Below, piece after piece: positions 1-7,200 of a DNA stretch of 42,323 nt. A program made the translations under genes and the position numbers. The stretch's first letter is position 1. Every line of letters begins with the position of its first letter. Under the pieces are notes generated by a model, which was given only the letters and a program-made list of their open reading frames with translations, searched no databases and was not told where the DNA came from. The stretch lies in the IMG/VR virus record IMGVR_UViG_3300035180_000739, positions 1 through 42,323 of that record, one strand, 5' to 3'. Source of the DNA: a virus.

Positions 1-71
1 CTGGCGGGGCTTTTGATCACATTTCGCAAACTCTTTGCGCGCCCACAGAACCACTAAGCGCTCGTTTTTGT
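1..71. other. host flank, left
   Basis: Short host sequence downstream of the split tRNA-Ser gene. I see no gene or clear terminator in it. Confidence 0.5.
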
Positions 72-127
72 TGGCGGAGGCGGTGAGATTCGAACTCACG
101 AACGGTTTCCCGTTGCCAGTTTTCAAG
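72..127 (-). pseudogene. 3' part of host tRNA-Ser(UGA), split by integration
   Basis: Read on the minus strand this is the anticodon loop CTTGAAA (121-127), the 3' anticodon stem ACTGG (116-120), a long class II variable arm (100-115), a T arm (83-99), the 3' acceptor strand CGCCTCC (76-82), and discriminator plus encoded CCA (72-75). The base-pairing partner of the anticodon stem is missing here: GGA/GAGGA precedes the loop where CCAGT is needed. The missing 5' part lies at 42197-42235. Joined through the shared loop, the two pieces give a canonical 88-nt tRNA-Ser(UGA) with a paired acceptor stem (GGAGGTG with CGCCTCC, one G.U). This orphan piece has no promoter of its own and should be non-functional. 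Confidence 0.9.
121..127. other. attL: attL core (7 bp)
   Basis: TTTCAAG on the plus strand, the anticodon loop of the split tRNA-Ser. The same 7 bp recur at 42197-42203. To its left the sequence continues as tRNA and to its right as phage. The crossover must lie inside this heptamer, because identity stops on both sides. Confidence 0.85.
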
Positions 128-167
128 TCCTCGGAGTAAATGCTGAAAATCAACATGTTAGAGCTAA

Positions 168-248
168 ATCATTTCCGCAACCGCCTACGGTTTGGCTGTG
201 CTAACACGTTGATTATGCTGTAGGCTGGTGGGTAGATGCGGAAATGAT
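168..248. promoter_or_regulatory. integrase arm-type sites, left arm
   Basis: Two copies of the 11-mer GCGGAAATGAT, at 168-178 (minus orientation) and 238-248 (plus). Two more copies lie beside attR (42117-42127 and 42139-42149). Repeats restricted to the two attachment arms at 40-120 bp from the core are typical of arm-binding sites of tyrosine integrases. A 14-bp inverted repeat with one mismatch (148-161 and 201-214, AATCAACATGTTAG) lies in the same arm and could bind an excisionase or host factor. Confidence 0.65.
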
Positions 249-263
249 TTTGAGGGGTACGCC

Positions 264-464
264 ATGACGAAATAGCACAAAGTACTTGCAGGCATCGCCG
301 CGCTGATTGGGGTTTTCTTTGCGCGGGGGTGGAACATCCCGGCCTTCATTTCAGCAATGCCGCTTCGGCTTCGCGCCGCAGCACCAGGCCGGGAAGAATC
401 CGACCACCGGCGCGCACCCATTTGCGCAACTCCACCCTCGCCCCTTGCAGGTCGCCCGCGTTGA
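264..464 (+). pseudogene. small hydrophobic ORF with an amber codon at position 4
   Basis: A GAGGGG Shine-Dalgarno sits 7 nt before ATG (264). The frame reads Met-Thr-Lys, then TAG (273-275), then a plausible short membrane segment (HKVLAGIAALIGVFFARGW). After about residue 32 the frame runs antisense to the lysozyme remnant and looks non-coding. A single C-to-T change in a CAG codon would explain the stop. It could be a decayed small membrane-protein gene at the phage end or a chance ORF. The function is unknown. Confidence 0.3.
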
Positions 465-540
465 TCTTGCGCCGCAAAGTGGAACCCGCCAAGCGCGTGG
501 CCCCCAGGTTGTAGGCGAAGTCGGCCAGGATTGCCTCCAA
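346..540 (-). pseudogene. GH24 (T4/lambdoid-type) lysozyme, C-terminal remnant
   Basis: The frame encodes a recognisable C-terminal half of a phage GH24 muramidase: FAYNLG, then AGSTLRRKINAGD, then RKWVRAGG and the closing PGLVLRREAEAALL. The family is normally about 145-170 aa with catalytic Glu-Asp-Thr in the N-terminal third; that part is absent. The frame stays open upstream into the end of the spanin genes but shows no lysozyme similarity there. It follows a complete GH108 endolysin and Rz/Rz1, so it looks like a displaced ancestral endolysin left at the end of the genome. The nearest possible start is TTG. Confidence 0.7.
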
Positions 541-612
541 GGCACTGGCTAAAGAGCATGGCGCAGACGAATGTAAGCCATGAAGCTGAGTCGAACAGGC
601 TGATGCTGTGAT

Positions 613-1140
613 CTACCGCGCGCCGTGGGTTACTTCGTACCACTGGCGGAGGGCGTCGATGCGGGCACGGCACTGCTCGTATAGGGCGGATGCGTCGAGT
701 ATCCACCCGGCGATGTCGGCGTCGGTACTGTCGCCGGGATCGGAGGCAGGGGAGGTAGTGGTTGGAGAAGCGCTGCCGGTGGGCGCGGACAGTCCGATCC
801 GGAAAGCGGGGGATTGCTGGAGCAGGCCGCGAGCATCAGCAGACAGGCAAGGGCGGCCGGTAGTTGCGGTCGAAAGGGCATGGCGGAGTCTCATGTTTGT
901 GGCGTCGAGTTCGATCACGCGGCGGTCTTTTTCGGCCAGCGTCGCATCTGCGGCGCGGCTTGCAGCCTCGATGCGGCGGCGTGATTCATCGGCGGCGGCG
1001 GCTTCGCGCCGGGCGATGTCGCCGCGTATTTGCGCGACCTCGGCCACGCGGGCGCGGTGATCCCAAGTGTAGCCTGCGGCGAAGCCAATCACGCCAGCGA
1101 TGGCGATAGCGATGGCGGTGACGTTCGGCATGGGGATCAT
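613..1140 (-). CDS. Rz: i-spanin (Rz-like), 175 aa
   Basis: Inner-membrane spanin subunit, which pairs with the outer-membrane lipoprotein encoded inside it to fuse the two membranes in the last step of lysis. The N-terminus has one transmembrane segment (about residues 6-24, rich in Ala/Ile/Gly). A charged, heptad-like helical region follows (about 30-105, many Arg/Glu/Ala), then a Thr/Ser/Pro-rich stretch and a short C-terminal helix. ATG at 1140 overlaps the endolysin stop (ATGA), showing translational coupling. The complete o-spanin lies within it in another frame. Identification rests on topology, coiled coil and lysis-cassette position. Confidence 0.85.
   Translation of the reverse strand: MIPMPNVTAIAIAIAGVIGFAAGYTWDHRARVAEVAQIRGDIARREAAAADESRRRIEAASRAADATLAEKDRRVIELDATNMRLRHALSTATTGRPCLSADARGLLQQSPAFRIGLSAPTGSASPTTTSPASDPGDSTDADIAGWILDASALYEQCRARIDALRQWYEVTHGAR
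630..881 (-). CDS. Rz1: o-spanin lipoprotein (Rz1-like), 83 aa, nested in Rz
   Basis: Outer-membrane spanin. The first 20 residues form a lipoprotein signal peptide ending in the lipobox LAAC, with Cys20 the expected lipidated residue. The mature part is strongly Pro-rich (PPLPPIPATVPTPTSP), as usual for Rz1. It is encoded wholly inside the i-spanin gene in a different frame. Mature length is about 63 aa. Confidence 0.85.
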   Translation of the reverse strand: MPFRPQLPAALACLLMLAACSSNPPLSGSDCPRPPAALLQPLPPLPPIPATVPTPTSPGGYSTHPPYTSSAVPASTPSASGTK

Positions 1141-1646
1141 GGTGCGTTCTCCACAAATTCAGCCACGCGAATCATCCACCCCTTTGCGAACACCGCATTG
1201 GCCGGGCGCACCGTGATGGCTTCGCCAAGGAAGCTGATACGCTCGGCCAACATCTTGCGGTATAGCCATGAGGAATTGGCGTCCTGCACGGCGGCTATCG
1301 TAACCGGCCCCAAGATGCCGTCCGTGGCAAGCCCGCCAAGCGATGATTGCAAAAGCCTTACCGCCGTCTTGACCCCGCTATGCACTGCGGTGTCCACAAC
1401 CAGACCGCGCAGCGGATCCGGCAAAGCGGAGAATCCTGGTTTGTCAACATAGAGCGCCATGTAGATGCGTTTCGCCTCATCTACGGACAACACTTCCACG
1501 TCCTTCGGCGTGACCGGGATGCCACGCCACGCGGCAAGAGTGGCCTGTGTGATGCCGTACTTCGTCGGCCCGCCACGATCCGCCGGGTTATCGACGAATC
1601 CGCCTTCACGCTTGATGATGTCATCGATGATGTCGTCAACGGTCAT
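1137..1646 (-). CDS. endolysin, GH108 N-acetylmuramidase family, 169 aa
   Basis: Degrades peptidoglycan at the end of the lytic cycle. The N-terminus carries the family signature IIKREGGF-DNPADRGGPTKYGIT, with Glu14 as predicted catalytic acid. The second half (about 90-165) matches the small peptidoglycan-binding domain usual in this family (ILGPVTIAAV). Length is typical. ATG at 1646 is preferred over an upstream in-frame start because a GAGGAAAAAGG Shine-Dalgarno precedes it and it overlaps the holin stop by 11 bp. No signal peptide is seen, so export should depend on the holin. Confidence 0.85.
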   Translation of the reverse strand: MTVDDIIDDIIKREGGFVDNPADRGGPTKYGITQATLAAWRGIPVTPKDVEVLSVDEAKRIYMALYVDKPGFSALPDPLRGLVVDTAVHSGVKTAVRLLQSSLGGLATDGILGPVTIAAVQDANSSWLYRKMLAERISFLGEAITVRPANAVFAKGWMIRVAEFVENAP

Positions 1647-1866
1647 CGCCTTTTTCCTCAAGCGGCTGAGTAGTGATCCAGCGCAAGAAACTGATCGAGC
1701 CATAAAGCATGACGCCAGCGATTGCGTAGTCGTCCGCCGTCAGTTTGATTTGCAGCAGCCTCTCAATCTGCGGAGTCGCGCCCACCAGCACGCCCAGCAG
1801 TGCACCGGCCCAATGCGTGCGGCTACGCCAAAGACCGCGCAGCTTGCGTTTGAACTCAAGCATCAT
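1636..1866 (-). CDS. putative holin, 76 aa
   Basis: Small membrane protein with two hydrophobic segments (about residues 18-32 and 48-65), a basic N-terminus and a charged C-terminus (LEEKGDDR). Position directly before the endolysin and start overlapping the previous stop (TGATG at 1863-1867) support a holin role. No sequence motif is diagnostic of holins, so the call rests on topology and context. Confidence 0.65.
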   Translation of the reverse strand: MMLEFKRKLRGLWRSRTHWAGALLGVLVGATPQIERLLQIKLTADDYAIAGVMLYGSISFLRWITTQPLEEKGDDR

Positions 1867-2180
1867 CAGAACAGCCCCACCTTGTGCGCCACGAATACCG
1901 CAACAGCGCTTACCATAGCCCACACGGCAGACTGAATCCGCTCGCTTGTCTTGGCCTGCATTGGTTCAGCAACCTCAAGCGCGCGCACCCGCACTTCGAT
2001 CTTCTCCACAGTTGCCATGACCCTCTCGATCGCATGCGAGGAAGCAGCCTGGCGTTCCTCGATGATGGCAAGGCGGTTCACAGCCTCGCTCATACGCTCG
2101 ATGGTGGCTTTCATGGAAGCCTGATCGGACCTGGTATGCTGGATGTCCCTTGCAAGCGCTGCAATCTGCTCACTCTCCAT
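1866..2180 (-). CDS. XhlA-like lysis accessory membrane protein, 104 aa
   Basis: Residues about 1-78 are a long heptad-patterned helix (coiled coil) and residues about 82-100 a single C-terminal transmembrane segment (VWAMVSAVAVFVAHKVG). This is the topology of XhlA-type proteins that act with a holin. ATG at 2180 is preferred over GTG at 2189, because AGGTG lies 6 nt upstream of the ATG. It heads the lysis cassette and is translationally coupled to the holin. Confidence 0.55.
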   Translation of the reverse strand: MESEQIAALARDIQHTRSDQASMKATIERMSEAVNRLAIIEERQAASSHAIERVMATVEKIEVRVRALEVAEPMQAKTSERIQSAVWAMVSAVAVFVAHKVGLF

Positions 2181-2215
2181 AACCGGCACCTGTTTTAGCG
2201 ATCCCTAGCAGCCAA

Positions 2216-2422
2216 CTACTCTTTGGGTGGCGCATATCCACTTGGCGTATCACGAGCATATGCTGCCGCATCAAACTGCGCCTGAATCTGTGCGTTAATG
2301 TGCTGGATCAACGGCGCGGCAACGCGATAAGGTAACTCCATAAGCGCTGTATTCAAGACACTAAGTTGGGCGGTGGTGAAAGTAAGCGTAACGGCTTTCT
2401 TCGTGTCTGATTTATGGTCCAT
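2216..2422 (-). CDS. small protein between tail fibre and lysis genes, 68 aa, unknown
   Basis: Soluble, no signal peptide or membrane segment. The N-terminus is basic (KSDTKKAVTLTF) and the middle predicted helical. It sits 12 bp after the tail fibre stop. I do not recognise the family. It could be a tail fibre assembly chaperone or a lysis regulator by position only. Confidence 0.55.
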   Translation of the reverse strand: MDHKSDTKKAVTLTFTTAQLSVLNTALMELPYRVAAPLIQHINAQIQAQFDAAAYARDTPSGYAPPKE

Positions 2423-2434
2423 GCCTATTACTCC

Positions 2435-4171
2435 TTAATTTCCGTAGTAAGGAATTTTGTATGTTGAGCCATCTATAGCTATCATCATGAAACCTGCCGG
2501 TTTAGTTGGGAGCGTTGCTGAACCAGCAGTCGCTGTTGTAGAGATATTTCCAGCGCTAAATATTCCTAACCCATTTTGCAGTATCAAACGCCCACCGGTT
2601 AAAGTTAGGCTGCCTGATGACTCTGATAAATATACCGTTGATAAATCATCAAAAGCCAATTTTTTGCCGCCCCCGACTTTAATTGCCGCCACTGAAGTGT
2701 TTACAGTCGAGAGGTCAATACCAATCTGGAGTTCCCCACTAAAAGCTATGCCAACAGGGCCGTTTACATTACTAAAATTTATCCCAGCGCTAGCTATAGC
2801 TGTATTATCAAAGAGCAAACCGTTAAAGAATGTTGCATTTGTAGAAACTCCATTTTGTGGGCCTACGCGAATACCTGCGTATATAGTTGGGGCATCTGTT
2901 GCTCCAACTCCAATCCCACAAACAATGTCAGCACCTATGCGCGCATTGTGTGTATCAGTTCCATTTGCGAAAACGTCAACTTCTAATCCTATGAGTCCTG
3001 TCGTGGAGTTAGCATTTCCGCTAGTGTCTCTCGCCTCAAAAACGCCAGCCCATGTAGGGCCAGCCCCAGAGCTTTTCAAACCCTGCCCATAAATAGCGAC
3101 ATTCTCACCTGCTGTTGCAGTATTATGCAGCGTGCTGGTAATGCCCCATTCAAAATTCGTCGCCTGAGCAGCAACATATGTGTCAACTCTAAGGGCAGAG
3201 TTGACAAATCCGGGCGTTCCTCCTACGTAATTTGCGTTTCTTCTAACAGCAAAATCAGAAATATCTGAACTAGATGCAGATATCCGTGCTGTTTGCTCCC
3301 CTTTGCTTGGCGAGTTTAGAGGGAAAGACACTGCGCCAGCACCAGTCAAAGTTACATTCCCTTGAGCCACTACCACACCATTACCTAGTGTGGGCGTTGT
3401 GTTTAATAGGTAAGTTCCTGACGGGATAACTGCATATGGGTATGGTGCGATAGCAGAAAATGCCGCCGTGCTATCTTTCACCCCAGTCGGGTCAGCACCG
3501 AAGTCTGTGACGCTATAAGGCGTACGCGCGGACACCGACCACCACGTGGTTCCATCGAATACCATTAGCAACTTGGTAGCGGTGTTGTAGTAGGTGTCCC
3601 CCGCGCCAGGTGCGGCGCCATTCGGGTCCACCGCCGGGTTGCTGGCGTATGGCCCGTAGTACACCCCATTGAATTCCGCCAGCTTCGCGGCGGCAGACGC
3701 CGCGCTGGCCGCTGCATTGGCTGCAGCCGTTTCCAACTGGCGGATAAAATCATCTGGACTAATCGCGCTGGAAATCGGCACCTTTACCGCGCGGCCGACT
3801 TGTTCGGCCACCTGCTGTATCTGGATGGTTGCGCGGTCGAGGGCGTCGTTTATGACCTTCGGATAAAACGCGCCCTGATTCGTCAACGTGACAGGTTGTA
3901 GGTTTTGCACCTGGCTGGTGATGGTAATCAGGTAGCCGGTGGCTGGCGCCGTGATGGCCGTGATCGTGCCGCCTTGGTTCGCGTCCTGGTCAGCGTTGAG
4001 GGCTACCGTGTAGTCGGTGCCGAGTACGAGATTGCTTTCCACACCGCTCGGGTCGGTCCGAACGACAAGGATATCGCTCGCGGAAAACACCTTGAAGGAA
4101 AAAGGGAACTGCGTCGTCGAGCCGTTACCGGAATACGGCCCGGCTTTTCGGATACTGGATGAAATCGACAT
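2435..4171 (-). CDS. tail fibre / receptor-binding protein, 578 aa
   Basis: The N-terminal ~130 residues match the virion-anchoring domain common to podovirus tail fibres (FPFSFKVF, then DYTVALNADQDANQGG, then TNQGAFYPKVINDALDR). An Ala-rich helical linker follows (about 140-170). Near residue 225 is an F-GADPTGVKDSTAA motif typical of the start of tailspike beta-helix regions. The rest is Gly/Asn/Thr-rich beta structure and should contact the receptor. Base use changes within the gene: the anchor half (3560-4171) is GC-rich like its neighbours, while 2440-3500 is visibly AT-richer, a sign that the receptor-binding part was acquired separately. AGGAG precedes ATG 4171. A late-promoter element lies just upstream. 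Confidence 0.85.
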   Translation of the reverse strand: MSISSSIRKAGPYSGNGSTTQFPFSFKVFSASDILVVRTDPSGVESNLVLGTDYTVALNADQDANQGGTITAITAPATGYLITITSQVQNLQPVTLTNQGAFYPKVINDALDRATIQIQQVAEQVGRAVKVPISSAISPDDFIRQLETAAANAAASAASAAAKLAEFNGVYYGPYASNPAVDPNGAAPGAGDTYYNTATKLLMVFDGTTWWSVSARTPYSVTDFGADPTGVKDSTAAFSAIAPYPYAVIPSGTYLLNTTPTLGNGVVVAQGNVTLTGAGAVSFPLNSPSKGEQTARISASSSDISDFAVRRNANYVGGTPGFVNSALRVDTYVAAQATNFEWGITSTLHNTATAGENVAIYGQGLKSSGAGPTWAGVFEARDTSGNANSTTGLIGLEVDVFANGTDTHNARIGADIVCGIGVGATDAPTIYAGIRVGPQNGVSTNATFFNGLLFDNTAIASAGINFSNVNGPVGIAFSGELQIGIDLSTVNTSVAAIKVGGGKKLAFDDLSTVYLSESSGSLTLTGGRLILQNGLGIFSAGNISTTATAGSATLPTKPAGFMMIAIDGSTYKIPYYGN

Positions 4172-4198
4172 GCGCGGCGCTCCTGGGAATTTGCCGCT

Positions 4199-4230
4199 AG
4201 GCTATCCAACAGGAGCGCTGGCACGTGCAC
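4199..4230 (-). promoter_or_regulatory. late-promoter element P5 (tail fibre/lysis)
   Basis: On the minus strand GTGCACGTGCC (4230-4220) is followed exactly 20 bp after GTGCAC by TAGCCT (4204-4199). It matches four other copies in the late region. A start about 7 bp downstream would give a short leader to the tail fibre ATG at 4171. Confidence 0.5.
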
Positions 4231-4232
4231 TA

Positions 4233-7200
4233 TCAGCGCTTTTCCTGAAAGCCGAAGGCGATGGCGGCCGGGTTTTCGGTCTTGCCCTCGGCCAGGGCCC
4301 TGGTGCCGGTTATGGTGCGGTTGATCTGCGCGCTGGGCAGGCCGAACAGGTCGCCCACGACATTGACCGCCGCCTTGCGGAAGGCGTCGTCGAACTCACC
4401 CTGGTGCGCTTGCACAGCCAGTCTCCCCGTATCGGCGATGAGGCGCAGGCCGGCCGGGCCGGTATAGTCGCGGCCTAGGTCGTTGGCGCCGGTGACGGTC
4501 TTAGCGGCCTCTGAGAACTCGCGTACCACCACCATGAGGCCCATCAGGTAATCTATTTCTTCGGCAAGCAGCCTCTTGGCGATTTTCTGCAAGTCGTCGT
4601 CGCCAGAATCGCCCGGGGTAAGCGCCGCCTTGAGGAAATGGCCCAGCACGACCGGCACCACGAAGAGCATGACGTAATCGACGGCCAGCTTCGCGCGCTT
4701 GGCCGGGGTATTCGCTGTCATGGTCTGCCCCACGCCGATGTTCAGGGCTGTGTTCATGAATGAATAGAACACCGTGAACAGCTTTTGCGCCGGACCACCG
4801 CGCTCGATGGCCGCCAGGTCTTTGGTTTGCCCGCCGCCCTGGGAGTCAATCACGGCCTGATCCGCCAGGGATATGGCGCGGGTTTCCTCGTTGCCTTCGG
4901 CGATGGCTTTCTCATAGGCCCCCCACCAGGTTGGCACGTCTACCATTTGCTGACAGCGCATCATGAGGAAATAGGCATAACGCCCGGTCAATCCCTTGAA
5001 TGTGCTTTGATCCTGCACCTGGTTGCGCAGCTCGTTGAGCTCGCGGAAACGGGTACGCGCCCGGTTCGCCATGAAGTCGGACATTTCATTGACCTGGCGC
5101 GTGAGGTCAATCGGGTGCGCCATGTACTTGAGCATCCCGCGCGCCACCCAAGGCGCGCCCACGCGGGTGATGGATTGCGTAATGCCAAGCGGCTGAATGA
5201 GGGCGCTCATGATGTTGAACCCTAGGCCGGCAGCACTGATCCCCTGGCGCAAGCGCGAGAGGGCCAGATCCACAGCAGCGTCCGCGCCTTTTTCGCCCTC
5301 TGCGATATCCTGCGCCCAGGCCTTGAACTGCTGCTTTACCTCGGGGCCGTAGTGCTCGCGGATGGCCGCGTCGATGGTATGCGAGCGCAGCAGGCGGTTG
5401 GTATCGATCAACCACTCGTGCCAGGCCAGATCATGAATCACGTCATTGACGCCCGAGTACAGGCCGGCCAGCGTATAGAGCAGCGGCCTGCCTCGCACTT
5501 CCTCGACCCGCGACTTGGTGAAGCTGCGTCGCGTGGTGGCCGTGGTGTAGGCGCCCTGCAACTGGCGCTTTGCGCTTTCAGCGTCGGCGTGTTCCTCGGC
5601 GCGCTGGCTGGCGGCCGGGTCGTACTTGATCGGGTAGTAGCCGCCACGCATTTGCACGGTCTGACCGTCAGCCGTGGTGACGGTGAACGGTTGTGGCTGC
5701 ACCCACTCGGGCTCCTTGCCGTAAATGCGGCGCTCCTTGGCGGCGATCAACGGGCGGTAGCTCTCGAAGTGGTCCCACACGGCCTGCACCGCCTGCCATT
5801 CCTGAGCGGTCAGCGATTGCAGCACCGGGGCAAGCTGCTCCAGTGTCCAGCCCTCGCCACCGAGTAGCCGCTGGATGTTGCCATCGTTGCCCATGTTCAA
5901 GGCGATGGCAAGGCGCGCCTCGCGGTTCAGACTGCGGTTGATGCTGGGGAAAAACTGCCCCTTGCCTCCCATCTTGCCCAGCTTGAACACCGGGGCGAGA
6001 ATTTCCGACAGCTTGGCCGTGGCCTCGGCGCGCATCGTGGTTTCCTGGTCGCCGCGCTCGTTGGCGCTGCGCACGAAATACTCCCACATGGGGCCGCCAT
6101 CCTTGCCGCCGTCCATGACGCGCGCCCAGGTGGCCGCCTTGATGTGCTCCGCCCAAAACCGTTTGAGTCCCTGCACAGCCCGGCCCATGTTCGTGGTCGG
6201 CGTGCGGGTGTCTGCCTCGCGGCCTTGCGCGTGCTCGTGGATGCTCGCGGCGATTTCATCGCGCACGGCCTCATAGGCGCGCTGGTCGGCGGCTGTCAGC
6301 AGCTTGTGCTTCAAGCGCCCCAGGTGCTCGATCTGGCGCACGGTATCTACCAGGCCCCGGAATTCCTCGACCGTCATGTTCTTGTAAGACGTGCGGAACG
6401 CCTCGTTCTCCAATTCGGGCGGAATGTCGGGCTCAAGGCCAGCATCGCGCTGCGCCGTGATCCATTCAGCCAGTGCGGTGCGTTTGTCCACTGCCTTGTT
6501 GCTTTGCCCCTTGCGCAGGTCGAACCGTTCCAGCAGGTTGTGGATCTGGTCGGCGTAGTCGGCGTCCAGACCCTTGATGTCGCCCTCGAACTTCTTGAGA
6601 TAGCGCAGGCCCTTGTCTACTTCCTCCAGGGCGTCGTAGGCCGCGCGGGTGGCGTAGTGCTGGATCAACTGGTTGCGCTTCTCGGCCGCCGCCGTGGCGA
6701 TGTCGCCCGACTTGCTGGCCTGATCGGCGGCCTTGGCTGCGCGCACTTCCGCGCTGGCGTACTGGCCAGGACTGATGTTGCGCACCTTGAGGCGGGCAAT
6801 CATCGCGCGCGCATATTCGCGTGCCGCTTCGGGCAGCACGCGGCGCACGATAGGCCGGCCGCGCCGGTCAGTACCGACCTGCTGTGTCGGGCCAGCTGCG
6901 GCACGGGCCAGCGCGTTGGCCTCGGTCGCCACGAAGCGGGCGCGTGCCTCGTTGTGGATGGCGCGGTCGGCGGCCTTCTTGATGGCCTCGGGGCTCGACA
7001 GGTCGCCGAACTGTTCCAGCATGCGCACGTCGGTGAGCGCTTCGATTGCGTCCTTGGGCGGCTCAACGGCGGCCAGCTTGCGCACCAGTTCGTCGCCCGA
7101 CGTGAATCCGAACATTTCGGCCACGATGTCGGGGTGCAGGCCGTTGGCCGCCGTCATCCGGCGCGCCTTCAGCGCGTTGATAACCTCGACGGGTAGCCCC

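Noticed and set aside
185-706. 173-aa minus-strand frame at the left end
   Set aside because: It overlaps the spanin end, lysozyme remnant and att arm in the wrong frame and is Arg/Pro-rich shadow sequence.
2216-4230. A BPP-1-like diversity-generating retroelement
   Set aside because: No reverse transcriptase frame or template/variable repeat pair is present near the tail fibre.
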